Shown: positions 18,315 to 27,851, counted from the first letter of the stretch. The stretch: DNA of 63,944 nucleotides from an uncultured Alphaproteobacteria bacterium (GCA_902601865.1 CACKOX010000004.1:1-63944), one strand, 5' to 3'. Notes: generated by a model not told the origin, from the letters alone. Program-made: numbers and translations.

Positions 18315-18342
18315 TCTCACGGCCAATTGAATGACCGTGAGA
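18315..18342. other. Hairpin downstream of a small exported-protein gene
   Basis: TCTCACGG (18315-18322) and CCGTGAGA (18335-18342) form a perfect 8-bp stem with a 12-base loop between two minus-strand genes. No U-tract follows on the minus strand, so it may be an mRNA-stabilising or attenuating hairpin, or a protein-binding palindrome, and not a classic terminator. Confidence 0.45.
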
Positions 18343-18357
18343 GATTATTTTACTTTC

Positions 18358-18789
18358 CTAACGATTCATCTTAGCTATGACTTCGCCTGGAAAAGCAACT
18401 GCTATACCATACTGATATATTAGCGATCTAAACTCTTGTACATCCTCCCAAGTCTCAGAATTTTGTCCATGAAGCTGTAAGCCAACCGGAGTTTGATAAT
18501 GCTCGCTTAAAAAATAAAAGACATTATCAGTTACACCTTTTGAAGGGTCAGTTAAATCTACTGGCTCAAAACCTTTAACAATAGAATAAGAGTTTAATCT
18601 ATCATCACCGGATAATGAGTGTTTATCATGCATAAACTGATGATGGCTTTGTAAAATTGCCTCCACTTTCTCTACATCTGCTGAGGGGACTTTTAAAGTT
18701 ACTGCGAAAGAGTCTGGCTGCATATGTCCATTTGCAAAAGCAAATGATGAAATAATCGAAAAAATTAATGTAATAAAAATTTTCTTCAT
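18358..18789 (-). CDS. Small exported protein of unknown function
   Basis: A 143-residue protein with a clear signal peptide (about 1-19, SSFAFA before NGHMQP). The mature region has alternating strands and helices (FAVTLKVPSADVEKVEAIL), reminiscent of a ferredoxin-like dimeric alpha/beta barrel, and many His residues (QSHHQFMHDKH). No family is recognised. The mature protein would begin Asn-Gly-His, an X-X-His copper/nickel-binding type of N-terminus. A hairpin lies just downstream. Confidence 0.72.
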   Translation of the reverse strand: MKKIFITLIFSIISSFAFANGHMQPDSFAVTLKVPSADVEKVEAILQSHHQFMHDKHSLSGDDRLNSYSIVKGFEPVDLTDPSKGVTDNVFYFLSEHYQTPVGLQLHGQNSETWEDVQEFRSLIYQYGIAVAFPGEVIAKMNR

Positions 18790-18879
18790 TGTGTACCTTT
18801 CTGTAAAAATAAATATGAAATTTATTAGAAATTTATTTTTATACTTTTTTAGAGTTTATTAAATTATTTTCTGAGTAAT

Positions 18880-19506
18880 TTATGATGTCTTTTTGGCATA
18901 CCTAGACATAAAATTTTCAGCTAAGCCTTTTAGCAAACTTAATTGTTTGAGTCTTGAAACACCATCAACTATTCCATCAACAGATTTACTAATAAAATTT
19001 TTAGTTGCTATATCTTTTTCTGATTTGTCATTAAGCCAATAGATTAATGTAGCTAAATAAATTGTAGATAGTAAGCCACGTTTTGAGTAGTAGCTAAAGT
19101 CATTTGATTTATCACCAGAAAGGTTCCAGATAAAATCACTATTTTCATGAAGCATTTTGATTGACATAAAAATATTACCAGGTCTAAGTAAAAATTTAAG
19201 CATTTCGGGTAATGCTTTTTTTAAATGATTATTATTTTCAAATTTTAACTCCATAATAGTTTTAATTTTGTCTCTAGTTTTTAAACGTGAGTTATTAAAA
19301 GAGTTATAATTTTTTTCAACTTTGTTGTTATTTTGAGCAATTATGAACTTCAAAACATCATACTCAAAAGAGGGGAACAATTTAGCGAGAACAGAGGTTG
19401 AAATTCTCTGCTTTTTAGCGCACTGCAATAAAGTGTCTCTTGACCAACCAAATTTTGGCACATCCTGAACAAATAAATTAGCTAATTTTTCTTGCTTTGA
19501 CTTCAT
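18880..19506 (-). CDS. COQ9 family protein (rpsU-divergent type)
   Basis: A 208-residue protein of the COQ9/TetR-like family. An N-terminal helical HTH-like region is followed by the typical [20 protein letters not shown] and [25 protein letters not shown] block (about 108-163). Mitochondrial COQ9 binds lipid and assists COQ7 in ubiquinone synthesis, and bacterial members are thought to do likewise. The gene is divergent from rpsU with only 37 bases between them, the arrangement that named the TIGR family 'rpsU-divergently transcribed'. The context supports the call strongly. Confidence 0.88.
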   Translation of the reverse strand: MKSKQEKLANLFVQDVPKFGWSRDTLLQCAKKQRISTSVLAKLFPSFEYDVLKFIIAQNNNKVEKNYNSFNNSRLKTRDKIKTIMELKFENNNHLKKALPEMLKFLLRPGNIFMSIKMLHENSDFIWNLSGDKSNDFSYYSKRGLLSTIYLATLIYWLNDKSEKDIATKNFISKSVDGIVDGVSRLKQLSLLKGLAENFMSRYAKKTS

Positions 19507-19543
19507 TATTATATATAAATTACGCTCTTATGAGGTTACTAGA

Positions 19544-19744
19544 TTGGCAATAGAAGTTCAAGTTAGAGATAACAATGTTGAGGCAGCTATACGTGTGCTC
19601 AAGAAAAAGCTTTTAAGAGAAGGTATTTTCAAAGAGCTAAAGCTTAGAAAGAATTACGAAAAGCCATCGGAGAGAAAACTTCGTGAAAAAGCCGAATCAA
19701 TTAAGAGATTTAAAAAGCTTATGCGTAAGAAGAAGTTCGATTAA
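19544..19744 (+). CDS. rpsU: 30S ribosomal protein S21
   Basis: A 66-residue basic protein matching S21: [19 protein letters not shown] then [21 protein letters not shown] and a Lys/Arg-rich tail. S21 binds the 30S platform near the anti-Shine-Dalgarno helix. No in-frame ATG exists at the 5' end; translation must begin at TTG 19544, with TGAGG (19531-19535) at suitable spacing. The stop overlaps the convergent pntB stop by 4 bases. Confidence 0.95.
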   Translation: MAIEVQVRDNNVEAAIRVLKKKLLREGIFKELKLRKNYEKPSERKLREKAESIKRFKKLMRKKKFD

Positions 19745-21132
19745 TTCTCTAAACCCTTAATAATATCCTCACAAACCTTTTTAGCGTCACCGAATAACAT
19801 TAAAGTGTTGTCTCTAAAGAATAACTCGTTTTGGACTCCAGCATAACCACTTGCCATTCCCCTTTTTACAAAAAATACTTGTCCAGCATTTTCTACATCT
19901 AAGATAGGCATGCCGTAGATGGCGCTTGTCTTATCTGTTTTAGCTGCAGGGTTTGTAACATCGTTAGCACCAATCACAAATGCAACATCAGTCTCTGAAA
20001 AATCTCTATTAATCTCATCGAGTTCTAAAACTTCATCATAGGGAACATTTGCTTCAGCAAGTAACACGTTCATATGGCCAGGCATTCTTCCTGCTACAGG
20101 ATGTATTGCATATCTTACCTCTGCTCCTGCTGCTTTAAGTAAGTCACCCATTTCCCTTAATGCATGCTGTGCTTGAGCAACTGCCATTCCGTATCCAGGG
20201 ACTATGATTATCGTTTTACTATTTTTCATCATGAAGGCAGCATCAGAAGCATTACCTTGTTTCGCCTGACGATCATCTTTGACCCCGTCTGCACTAGCTG
20301 CTTGCTCCCCACCAAAACCTCCTAGTAAAACATTTAGGAAAGATCTATTCATTCCTTTACACATGATATAACTCAAGATTGCACCAGAGGAGCCAACAAG
20401 AGCACCAGTAATAATTAATAAATTATTTGAAAGTGTGAAACCAATACCTGCTGCAGCCCAACCTGAGTATGAGTTTAACATTGAAACTATAACAGGCATA
20501 TCTGCGCCACCGATAGGTACGATCAAAAGAACTCCTATGACGAAAGAGGCAGCTACTATTAGCCAAAATAACTCTTGATTTTGATCAATACAAAATTTTA
20601 CAATTAACGCAATAATTCCCAAACCTAAGAGTAAATTTAAAAAATGTTGACCCTTAAATACCAAAGGATTACCTGATACAAAACCTTGGAGCTTTCCAAA
20701 AGCAATTATAGATCCTGTAAATGTTACAGCTCCAATAGCTGTTCCAATAGACATTTCTATGAGACTTCCCATAGGAATAGCACCAACAACTCCTATATTA
20801 AACGCACTAGGATTGTAGTAAGCTGATGCAGCAACAAAAACAGCAGCTAAACCGACTAAACTATGAAATGCAGCCACTAGTTGTGGTAATGCAGTCATTT
20901 GAATTCTCACTGCAATAGAGGTTCCAATTAAACCTCCAATTAAAAATGCAATTCCAATCTCTTTATAACTTAAAACTCCTGGGTTAGCTAAGGTAGTGAC
21001 AATTGCTATTGTCATTCCTAAAATACCTAAAAAATTTCCTCTTCTAGCCGTTGAGGGGTGAGACAGACCTCTAAGCGAGAGTATGAACAATACAGAGGAA
21101 ATTAAATACGCAGCAGTTGTTAAATTTGACAT
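19741..21132 (-). CDS. pntB: NAD(P) transhydrogenase subunit beta
   Basis: A 463-residue membrane protein. About eight or nine helices form domain II (1-260), followed by the soluble NADP(H)-binding domain III with [17 protein letters not shown] (about 309-325) and [13 protein letters not shown] (about 386-398). With the two alpha parts it forms the proton-translocating transhydrogenase that makes NADPH from NADH using the proton gradient. It is last in a three-gene operon, 12 bases after pntAB. Confidence 0.96.
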   Translation of the reverse strand: MSNLTTAAYLISSVLFILSLRGLSHPSTARRGNFLGILGMTIAIVTTLANPGVLSYKEIGIAFLIGGLIGTSIAVRIQMTALPQLVAAFHSLVGLAAVFVAASAYYNPSAFNIGVVGAIPMGSLIEMSIGTAIGAVTFTGSIIAFGKLQGFVSGNPLVFKGQHFLNLLLGLGIIALIVKFCIDQNQELFWLIVAASFVIGVLLIVPIGGADMPVIVSMLNSYSGWAAAGIGFTLSNNLLIITGALVGSSGAILSYIMCKGMNRSFLNVLLGGFGGEQAASADGVKDDRQAKQGNASDAAFMMKNSKTIIIVPGYGMAVAQAQHALREMGDLLKAAGAEVRYAIHPVAGRMPGHMNVLLAEANVPYDEVLELDEINRDFSETDVAFVIGANDVTNPAAKTDKTSAIYGMPILDVENAGQVFFVKRGMASGYAGVQNELFFRDNTLMLFGDAKKVCEDIIKGLEN

Positions 21133-21144
21133 CTATTTCCCCTA

Positions 21145-21531
21145 TTATTTCTTCTTAAACATTGAGAGCATACGATTTGTTACAACGAACCCCCCAAAAA
21201 TATTAACAGCAGCAAGACCCACCGCAACTAATCCAAAATATTTTGATATCGTGCTATCAATAGGACCTGCAGCGAGTAAAGCACCAACTATAATTACCGA
21301 TGAAATAGCGTTAGTAACACCCATTAAAGGACTATGAAGAGCTGGAGTAACAGACCAGACAACGTAATATCCAACGAAACAAGCTAATACCAAAACAGTA
21401 ATACCAAAAATAATGAAGTCGCTATGACCACCTGATGTATCCACGACACTCGATGCTAGCTGACTTGCTTCATTTGCAATCTGTTGTGCTTTATAAGATA
21501 AATTTTCTAATTGATTTGAAATTTCTGACAT
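21145..21531 (-). CDS. pntAB: NAD(P) transhydrogenase subunit alpha part 2
   Basis: A 128-residue protein with a short amphipathic N-terminus and three membrane helices (about 40-125), containing the family stretch [15 protein letters not shown]. It is the separate membrane part of the alpha subunit, as in Rhodospirillum rubrum, where the alpha subunit is split into two polypeptides. It lies between pntAA (10-base gap) and pntB (12-base gap). Confidence 0.94.
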   Translation of the reverse strand: MSEISNQLENLSYKAQQIANEASQLASSVVDTSGGHSDFIIFGITVLVLACFVGYYVVWSVTPALHSPLMGVTNAISSVIIVGALLAAGPIDSTISKYFGLVAVGLAAVNIFGGFVVTNRMLSMFKKK

Positions 21532-21541
21532 ATTATCTCCT

Positions 21542-22657
21542 TTATTTGATTAGTATCTTTCCAGCTGAGCAAATCATCGTAGCTTTGATAATTTCATCGC
21601 TTTTGTTAATCATAGATTTTTTCTTATCTTCAAAATTCATTAATTTTAAGAAGTTGGAAATATTTTTGGAAAAAAGGCTTGAGGCGTTGTTTGCAACTCT
21701 TCCAGGGACATTGGCATGACCAACAATCTTAAGACCGTTCTTTGATACTACTTTTCCGACCTGACTAAATTCACAGTTTCCACCGGATTCAACTGCTAAA
21801 TCAACGATAACTGAACCGTTCTGCATATTTTCCAACATTTCTTTTTTTAAAATTAAAGGAGCTTTTCTTCCAGGTATTTGAGCGGTGCAAATAACTATAT
21901 CCATAGTTTTTAAAGTTTCGGCTAGTAGTGCTTCTTGTTTTTTTTGGTACTCTGCACTCATTTCTTTTGCATAGCCGCCTTTTGTTTCAGCATTTTTAGA
22001 TTCTTCATCTTCAACCATTACAAACTTGCCGCCAAGACTCTCAACCTGTTCCTTGGATGCAATTCTAACATCAGTTGCATAAACAATTGCTCCTAAGCGT
22101 TTTGCAGTAGCTATTGCTTGCAGCCCTGCTACACCAGCACCAATAACTAAGACATTTGCAGGCGTAACTTTTCCAGCAGCTGTCATGAATAAAGGAAGGA
22201 CTCTGTTAAACTCTTGTGCAGCATCAATGACTGCATGATATCCAGCTAGGTTTGCCTGAGAGGATAATATATCCATATCTTGAGCACGTGTAATTCTCGG
22301 AACTAACTCCAGAGCAAATGCAGATACTTTTCTAGAATTTAAAATTTTTATACTATCTTGATTATTTTGTGTGCTAATTTGAGAAACCACCATTGACTTG
22401 TTATTAATAAGTCTGGATTCGTCTGGTGTGGGGCAATTAATTTTAATAACAATATCCGATGTTTTTAGAATATCTTTTGAATTTGAAATAGTAGCGCCAG
22501 CTTCCTTATAAGACTTATCAGTAAAACCAGATAGGCTGCCCGCCCCTCGTTCTATAAACACTTGATGTCCGGACTTAAGATATGATTTTACTTCCTCGGG
22601 GCTAATAGCTACACGGTTTTCAAATTTCTTTTTTTCTTTGATTGTTCCAATAATCAT
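21542..22657 (-). CDS. pntAA: NAD(P) transhydrogenase subunit alpha part 1
   Basis: A 371-residue soluble NAD(H)-binding domain I. The start [19 protein letters not shown] is shared with alanine dehydrogenase relatives, [20 protein letters not shown] (about 120-139) is the RQD-loop region, and [20 protein letters not shown] (about 171-190) binds NAD. It lacks the C-terminal membrane helices, which are supplied by the next gene. Its ATG overlaps the TGA of a candidate 42-codon ORF upstream. Confidence 0.95.
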   Translation of the reverse strand: MIIGTIKEKKKFENRVAISPEEVKSYLKSGHQVFIERGAGSLSGFTDKSYKEAGATISNSKDILKTSDIVIKINCPTPDESRLINNKSMVVSQISTQNNQDSIKILNSRKVSAFALELVPRITRAQDMDILSSQANLAGYHAVIDAAQEFNRVLPLFMTAAGKVTPANVLVIGAGVAGLQAIATAKRLGAIVYATDVRIASKEQVESLGGKFVMVEDEESKNAETKGGYAKEMSAEYQKKQEALLAETLKTMDIVICTAQIPGRKAPLILKKEMLENMQNGSVIVDLAVESGGNCEFSQVGKVVSKNGLKIVGHANVPGRVANNASSLFSKNISNFLKLMNFEDKKKSMINKSDEIIKATMICSAGKILIK

Positions 22658-22782
22658 TTCAGGATTTCCTTACTAAGGGGTAATTGTTTATCAATTATAT
22701 TTTTAAATGTCACTAAGTTTACGACTGTTAATGTAATGGGATTAAAGTCCTTTAAAAAGCCATATTTTTCAATGTTTATCAT
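22654..22782 (-). CDS. Candidate 42-residue ORF overlapping the pntAA start
   Basis: A short minus-strand ORF from ATG 22782 (MINIEKYGFLKDFNPITL...) whose TGA overlaps the pntAA ATG as ATGA, the arrangement of translationally coupled genes. There is no clear Shine-Dalgarno sequence before it and no recognisable family. It could be a leader peptide controlling pntAA, part of a decayed gene, or chance. Confidence 0.3.
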   Translation of the reverse strand: MINIEKYGFLKDFNPITLTVVNLVTFKNIIDKQLPLSKEILK

Positions 22783-22783
22783 C

Positions 22784-22875
22784 TTATATTAGAAAGTTGT
22801 TATCCATGAGCAAGCCAAGACCTACTCCAACACATAGAGCTAAAATAATTTTTAAATTTCTATTCAAATTAAACT
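22784..22875 (-). pseudogene. Possible thiolase C-terminal remnant
   Basis: In one minus-strand frame the bases read ...LALCVGVGLGLLMDN... and then stop at 22784. This matches the closing LCIGxGxGxAM pattern of acetyl-CoA acetyltransferases, where the Cys is catalytic. Only about 30 codons are open, a stop lies upstream in frame, and there is no start, so this would be a relic of a lost thiolase gene between livM and pntAA. The match is short and could be coincidence. Confidence 0.3.
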
Positions 22876-22897
22876 CTCATCCCAAGTTTCATGAAAA

Positions 22898-23926
22898 CTA
22901 TTTATTTTTTTTTTTGAAAAGTCTTTGTTTTGTATTTTCCCACAATCTAGCCATACCTAAGGGTTCATAGATCATAAATACTATCATCAAAACACCAAAA
23001 ACAACTTGCTCCATTGCAGAAATAATTGTTGCATCAATCGCACCATGAAAAACATTATTACCAAGGTAATTTAGTAAAACAGGAAATAACAAAATAAAAC
23101 CAGCACCAATGAATGCGCCGTTGATTGTTCCAAGACCTCCAAGAATACACATAAATAAAATTTTAAATGATAATTTTATATCAAAAGCGACAGGTTCCAG
23201 TGATTTCAAATATGTAAATGCAAAAAGAGCTCCAGCAACACCGCAAAAAAATGAACTTATAGCAAAGGCCTGTAATTTAGTTTTCAGCAACGATACTCCC
23301 ATTGACTCTGCTGCTACGTCCATGTCTCGAACCGCCATCCAATTTCTTCCTGTGCTTCCCCTGGCCATGTTAATTGCAAGAATTGTCATGACCGTGACTA
23401 CTACCAGAATTACAAGATACATATCAACCGGAGTTGTATAAGGTCTTCCAAATATTACTATATCTTGTGCAGTAATGATTCCTGATGAGTCATAGTTTTT
23501 AAACCAACCAAATTTATCAATCACCCAAATAATAAAAAATTGTGAAGCTAATGTTGCTACCATAAGGTAAATACCTCTTATTCTTAAACTTGGTAATCCA
23601 AAAACAATACCAATTGCAGCTGCAATTAATCCTGAAATAATAAGGGCTCCAAAAAATGGAAGTCCATCTACTCGAAGAATTAAATTAAAACATGCAAAGG
23701 CTCCGGCAGCCATGAAACCAGCAGCACCTAAAGCTAATTGGCCTGTATATCCCATAATCACTTGCTGACCAATTGTAGCTAGTGCAAGACAAAGCCAAGG
23801 AATTAATATTGATGTAAACCAATAATCAGAATTAACTGTCATTGGAATTACTAAAAATCCCAAAACCATTAAAACTATAAAATTAATATAATCACTTTTT
23901 GAATATGTTGAAATTGCTGTAGACAT
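22898..23926 (-). CDS. livM: Branched-chain amino acid-type ABC transporter permease LivM
   Basis: A 342-residue permease with about nine helices and the conserved LRIRGIYLMVATLASQFF (about 114-131) plus GRSTGRNWMAVRD-like cytoplasmic loop (ARGSTGRNWMAVRDMDVAA). It pairs with LivH to form the membrane channel. ATG abuts the end of livH (one-base overlap). It is the last gene of the five-gene importer operon; substrate could be a branched-chain amino acid, urea or short amide. Confidence 0.93.
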   Translation of the reverse strand: MSTAISTYSKSDYINFIVLMVLGFLVIPMTVNSDYWFTSILIPWLCLALATIGQQVIMGYTGQLALGAAGFMAAGAFACFNLILRVDGLPFFGALIISGLIAAAIGIVFGLPSLRIRGIYLMVATLASQFFIIWVIDKFGWFKNYDSSGIITAQDIVIFGRPYTTPVDMYLVILVVVTVMTILAINMARGSTGRNWMAVRDMDVAAESMGVSLLKTKLQAFAISSFFCGVAGALFAFTYLKSLEPVAFDIKLSFKILFMCILGGLGTINGAFIGAGFILLFPVLLNYLGNNVFHGAIDATIISAMEQVVFGVLMIVFMIYEPLGMARLWENTKQRLFKKKNK

Positions 23927-24831
23927 TAAACTCTCCTAATAATTTTCTCGCCAAATAAACCCTCTGGCCTTTTTAAGAGAAAGAAAACCGCTAAAACATA
24001 TGGAGCCCAACCTTCAATTGCTCCACCAAAGAAAGGACCTATATAGACTTCTAACACTTTCTCTGTCGAACCAATTATCAATCCTCCAACTATTGCACCA
24101 GGTATCGAGGAAAAGCCCCCTATAATAAGCACTGGAAGTGCCTTCAATGCTAAATCAACTAAAGCAAATTGAACTCCAGCTCTAGCTCCCCATAAACACC
24201 CCGCAACTAAAGCAACAACACCAGCTGCAGACCATACAAGAAGCATAATATGTTTTAATGGTATACCAATTGAACTTGCCGCACCTGGATCATCAGCTAC
24301 AGCTCTTAAACCTAGACCGATTTTAGTTTGAGTAAATAAGACTGCCAAAGAGATAACCATGAATGCTGCTACAGCACCTGCAGTTAAATCCAGCGCGCTG
24401 ATAAATATGCCAATTGCATCTGCAATAAACATTATAGGGAAATCAGGAATACCTAAATCTAATCTTCTAACTTCAACACCCCAAGCGGCCTGTGCTAGTC
24501 CCTCTAAGACATATCCTAAACCAATAGTGGCCATCAAAAGTGTATCCTCACTTTGGTTCATCAAAGGTCTTATAACTAATCTTTCCGTACTTAGGCCGAC
24601 GATGACCATAAGTCCAATTGTAACTATGAAAGCAAGGAAAAATGGAAGTCCTAACTCCATAAAACCTACAAAGGATAAAACAGCAAAGAAAACCATAGCA
24701 CCCTGAGCAAAGTTAAATGTTGCAGATGCTTTATAAATTAATACAAAACCAAGTGCTACTAATGAGTACATCGTACCGGCTAATAGTCCACCAACTACAA
24801 CTTCAAAAAAGAATAATATTTCACTCCCCAT
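23926..24831 (-). CDS. livH: Branched-chain amino acid-type ABC transporter permease LivH
   Basis: A 301-residue permease with about eight helices. GLLAGTMYSLVALGFVLIYKA (given here as GTMYSLVALGFVLIYKA, about 20-36) with the following TFNFAQGAMVFF is the LivH signature, and ALKALPVLIIGGFSSIPGA (about 228-246) is the cytoplasmic coupling loop contacting the ATPases. It overlaps livG by 11 bases. Confidence 0.93.
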   Translation of the reverse strand: MGSEILFFFEVVVGGLLAGTMYSLVALGFVLIYKASATFNFAQGAMVFFAVLSFVGFMELGLPFFLAFIVTIGLMVIVGLSTERLVIRPLMNQSEDTLLMATIGLGYVLEGLAQAAWGVEVRRLDLGIPDFPIMFIADAIGIFISALDLTAGAVAAFMVISLAVLFTQTKIGLGLRAVADDPGAASSIGIPLKHIMLLVWSAAGVVALVAGCLWGARAGVQFALVDLALKALPVLIIGGFSSIPGAIVGGLIIGSTEKVLEVYIGPFFGGAIEGWAPYVLAVFFLLKRPEGLFGEKIIRRV

Positions 24832-25627
24832 GTGAAACTCCTAAATATGCATCAATAACATTTTGATTAGTTCTTACCTCTTCTGGAGGCCCATCACCAA
24901 TTATTTTTCCGTAGTCTAAAACAACTACTCTATCTGAAATATCCATTACAACTCCCATATCATGTTCAATTAAAACCATTGTTGTGCCGTACTCTTCATT
25001 TACCTCTAAAATGAACCTGCACATTTCTCTTTTTTCTTCGACATTCATTCCGGCCATTGGTTCGTCTAAAAGAAGGAGAGAAGCTTCAGTAGCAAGTGCT
25101 CTACCCAACTCAACTCTTTTTTGTAATCCATAAGGAAGTTTACCAACTGGCGTATCTTTAATTTTTTCTATTTCTAAAAATTCAACTATTTCTTCACATT
25201 TTTTTAGATTTACTTTTTCTTCCCTTCTAGCTTTAGGAAGCTGTAAAGCAACATCTAAAAAATTTGCTTTAGAATGAAGTTTTCGTCCAACTAAAATATT
25301 ATCTATAGCTGACATTCTTTTAAAAAGAGCCAAATTTTGGAATGTTCTTGAGATGCCCATTTGCGCAATAATATTAGGAGTAATTTTACTTAAAGTATCA
25401 CCTTTAAAAGCTATAGATCCCTTTTGAGGTTTGTAAATACCGTTGATGCAATTTAACATAGAACTTTTACCAGCACCATTAGGACCAATAATAGCTCTTA
25501 CTTCATGCTCAAGAACGTTGAATGAAGTATCTGTTATCGCGTTAACACCACCAAAGCTTAAAGAAATGTTATTAACTTCAAGTATTGGATCCCCAATTTT
25601 AAATTTTCTTTCCTCAATTGTGCTCAT
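24821..25627 (-). CDS. livG: Branched-chain amino acid-type ABC transporter ATP-binding protein LivG
   Basis: A 268-residue ABC ATPase. Walker A GPNGAGKSS (about 50-58), the signature-like LPYGLQKRVELGRAL (about 163-177), Walker B LLLLDEPMAGM (about 183-193) and switch His in LIEHDMGVVMDISDRV are intact. The GLQKRVE variant of the signature, in place of LSGGQ, is normal for LivG. It forms a heterodimer with LivF and overlaps livF by 4 bases. Confidence 0.95.
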   Translation of the reverse strand: MSTIEERKFKIGDPILEVNNISLSFGGVNAITDTSFNVLEHEVRAIIGPNGAGKSSMLNCINGIYKPQKGSIAFKGDTLSKITPNIIAQMGISRTFQNLALFKRMSAIDNILVGRKLHSKANFLDVALQLPKARREEKVNLKKCEEIVEFLEIEKIKDTPVGKLPYGLQKRVELGRALATEASLLLLDEPMAGMNVEEKREMCRFILEVNEEYGTTMVLIEHDMGVVMDISDRVVVLDYGKIIGDGPPEEVRTNQNVIDAYLGVSHGE

Positions 25628-26448
25628 GTCGCTAAACCTTTATTTTTTTTACTTTCTTTGAGAACATCTCTAAAGTTTTTTCTACCTTCAGATGATATTC
25701 CTAAATAGAATTCTTTTACTTTATCATCATTTAAAAGAGATTTTGCAGATCCATCTAACATAACTTGTCCAGTTTCAATGATGTATCCATAATCAGAGTT
25801 TCTTAATGCTATATTTGTATTTTGCTCAGCCAGTAAAATACTTACACCTTCTTTTTCATTTAGTTCTTTTACGATATTAAATATTTCTTCCACAAGTTGA
25901 GGAGCTAAACCCATTGACGGCTCATCAAGTAAAAGCATTTTAGGTTTGGCCATCATAGCTCTTGCAACTGCAATCATTTGTTGTTCTCCACCAGATGTAA
26001 ACCCCGCCTGACTTTTTCTTCTTTCTTTGAGTCTTGGAAAGTAAGCATACATTCTCTCTAATTCAGATTTAATTTCAGATTTAGATAACTTTCTAGTATA
26101 CGCTCCACTGATCACATTTTCCTCAACTGTTAAATGTCCAAAACATCTTCTTCCTTCAAGTACTTGAACAAGGCCTAAATTAACCATGTCACTGGGATTT
26201 AATTTTTCTACTCTTTCACCATCATAGGTAATTGATCCTTTTGTAACCTTGCCTCTTTCAGAAGCTAACATCGTAGAAACAGATTTAAGAGTGGTGCTTT
26301 TACCCGCACCATTACCACCAAGTAGTGCAACAATACTACCTTTTGGGACATCTAAAGATACATCACTAACTGCAAGGATAACGTCGTCGTAGACAACCTC
26401 AATATTTTTAATTTCAAGAATATTCTCAGAATTATTTTGTTCACTCAT
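25624..26448 (-). CDS. livF: Branched-chain amino acid-type ABC transporter ATP-binding protein LivF
   Basis: A 274-residue ABC ATPase. Walker A GGNGAGKSTTLKS (about 44-56), signature FTSGGEQQMIAVARAMM (about 149-165), Walker B MLLLDEPSMGL (about 170-180) and the LLAEQNTNIAL switch region are present; the Gln-Asn in place of His is typical of LivF. A lysine-rich C-terminal tail extends beyond the usual end. It is separated from the binding-protein gene by a 62-base gap that holds a strong hairpin. Confidence 0.95.
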   Translation of the reverse strand: MSEQNNSENILEIKNIEVVYDDVILAVSDVSLDVPKGSIVALLGGNGAGKSTTLKSVSTMLASERGKVTKGSITYDGERVEKLNPSDMVNLGLVQVLEGRRCFGHLTVEENVISGAYTRKLSKSEIKSELERMYAYFPRLKERRKSQAGFTSGGEQQMIAVARAMMAKPKMLLLDEPSMGLAPQLVEEIFNIVKELNEKEGVSILLAEQNTNIALRNSDYGYIIETGQVMLDGSAKSLLNDDKVKEFYLGISSEGRKNFRDVLKESKKNKGLAT

Positions 26449-26468
26449 TTTAAATTTTTTCCATTTTG

Positions 26469-26490
26469 GGAAGGGGCAAAAGCCCCCTCC
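26469..26490 (-). other. Intra-operon hairpin after the binding-protein gene
   Basis: As minus-strand RNA, 26490-26482 and 26477-26469 pair as GGAGGGGGC/GCCCCTTCC around a UUUU loop: nine pairs, one of them a G-U pair that exists only in minus-strand RNA. No U-tract follows. This fits the stabilising or attenuating hairpins found after solute-binding-protein genes, giving more binding protein than permease and ATPase. Confidence 0.6.
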
Positions 26491-26510
26491 GTAGATTTGT
26501 TTAAATCAAA

Positions 26511-27851
26511 TTAACATTCTTTTGGAGTTATGTTGTTCTCAGCTGCAAACTTAGCTGCTGAGTCTTCAACTAAACTACGAATGTATCCAGGATCTAAAGG
26601 AGCTTCCCAACCTGTAATTTGGTTGAACTTTTCTCCGTCCCACTGCATGACAGCAAACTTACCAGCGCCTTCATGGTTCTCACAGGAAATTGAAAATGGT
26701 GCAACCATATTTTCAATACCTATTTCAGCAAGTCGCTCGGTTGTCATGTTAAGAGCTTCATAACCATCTCTGAATTCTGCACCAGTAACTGCTTTACCAA
26801 CTTTACCGTGCATTTCTTGAGCGTTCTTTAGAGCTTCAATCCACATAACAGCTGCTCCAAGACCACGATTCCAGTAAACTGAACCAACTCTGCTTTCGTC
26901 AGCAAGATTTCCTTTACCAGCACCGTATACTTGTTCTTTAATGGCAGCAACCAGAGGAAAGTCGTCACCTGGTAGTGCGTTTGCAACAGCGTATGTTCCT
27001 ATAGCTGAGTCACCTGCAGGATACATATCTTCTTCAGCTGCTCCAAATGTTACGTACATCATTCTATCTCTTGGAAAATTAACTCTAGCTGCGTTTGTCA
27101 TAGCAGTTGAGTTCATACCTGAACCCGCTCCCCAGAAAGTAACCCAATCAGGTTTTTCTTTTCTGATTTGAAGCCACTGAGATTGTTGCTCTAATCCTGG
27201 AGGTGGAATTGAAATTTCTACTAATTCCATTCCCCATTCTTCAGTGATAGCTCTCATAGCTGGTAAAGGCTCTCTACCGTATGCTGAGTCAATGTGAAGG
27301 TGAACAATTTTCTTACCCTTCATGTTAGGGATACCGCCTTCAATTTCAGCCATAAATTTTAATTTAACTGCAATTTGAGACCAATAGTGACTTGCTGCGT
27401 TAAAAACCCATGGCCATACAGTTCCATCAGCACCATCGGTTCTACCATAACCATACTGAGCTAAAACAACATTATCTTCAGCCATTCTGTTAATAACAGC
27501 ATAAGCACCTGGTGTACCTAAAGTGTCAAAAACAACGATTCTTTGACCGTCTTTTTCTAAAAGTCTCTGATAACACTCAACAGTTTTAACAGCATTATAT
27601 TCAGTCTCACATTCTTGGTATGTAAGCATAACACCGTTAACTCCACCGTTCATATTGACATAATTTAGATAGTCAATTTGTGCACCGTAATAGCCTGTTC
27701 CCATTGCTGAGTAAGGACCAACCCTACTACTTGCAATTGGAAAATACTGCTCATGCGCACCAGCAGATACGTTTTGTGGTATAGAGAACATTGATAAACT
27801 TCCTATTATCGTTGCGATAACAAGAAACTTTCGTTTCAAATTATTGAACAT
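26511..27851 (-). CDS. ABC transporter substrate-binding protein, branched-chain amino acid type
   Basis: About 446 residues of the periplasmic-binding-protein type I (LivK/HAAT) family. A signal peptide precedes SAGAHEQYFPIASSRVGPYSAMGTGYYGA; two Rossmann lobes follow, and four Cys in the mature protein may form disulfides. I start at ATG 27851 (MFNNLKRKFLVI), which has a strong GGAGGG ribosome site at correct spacing; extension to 27926 would place residues before the signal peptide. It is longer than classical LivK (about 370), like versions importing larger or aromatic ligands, so ligand identity is open. After cleavage at VSA the mature N-terminus would be Gly-Ala-His. Confidence 0.9.
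   Translation of the reverse strand: MFNNLKRKFLVIATIIGSLSMFSIPQNVSAGAHEQYFPIASSRVGPYSAMGTGYYGAQIDYLNYVNMNGGVNGVMLTYQECETEYNAVKTVECYQRLLEKDGQRIVVFDTLGTPGAYAVINRMAEDNVVLAQYGYGRTDGADGTVWPWVFNAASHYWSQIAVKLKFMAEIEGGIPNMKGKKIVHLHIDSAYGREPLPAMRAITEEWGMELVEISIPPPGLEQQSQWLQIRKEKPDWVTFWGAGSGMNSTAMTNAARVNFPRDRMMYVTFGAAEEDMYPAGDSAIGTYAVANALPGDDFPLVAAIKEQVYGAGKGNLADESRVGSVYWNRGLGAAVMWIEALKNAQEMHGKVGKAVTGAEFRDGYEALNMTTERLAEIGIENMVAPFSISCENHEGAGKFAVMQWDGEKFNQITGWEAPLDPGYIRSLVEDSAAKFAAENNITPKEC

Noticed and set aside
18315..18342. Hairpin as an intrinsic terminator
   Set aside because: The stem is sound but no U-tract follows on the minus strand, the direction of both flanking genes.
24359..24706. Plus-strand open frame opposite livH
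   Set aside because: It is antisense to a well-conserved permease and has no protein-like features; other frames opposite uvrB, petC-type and livG genes were dropped for the same reason.
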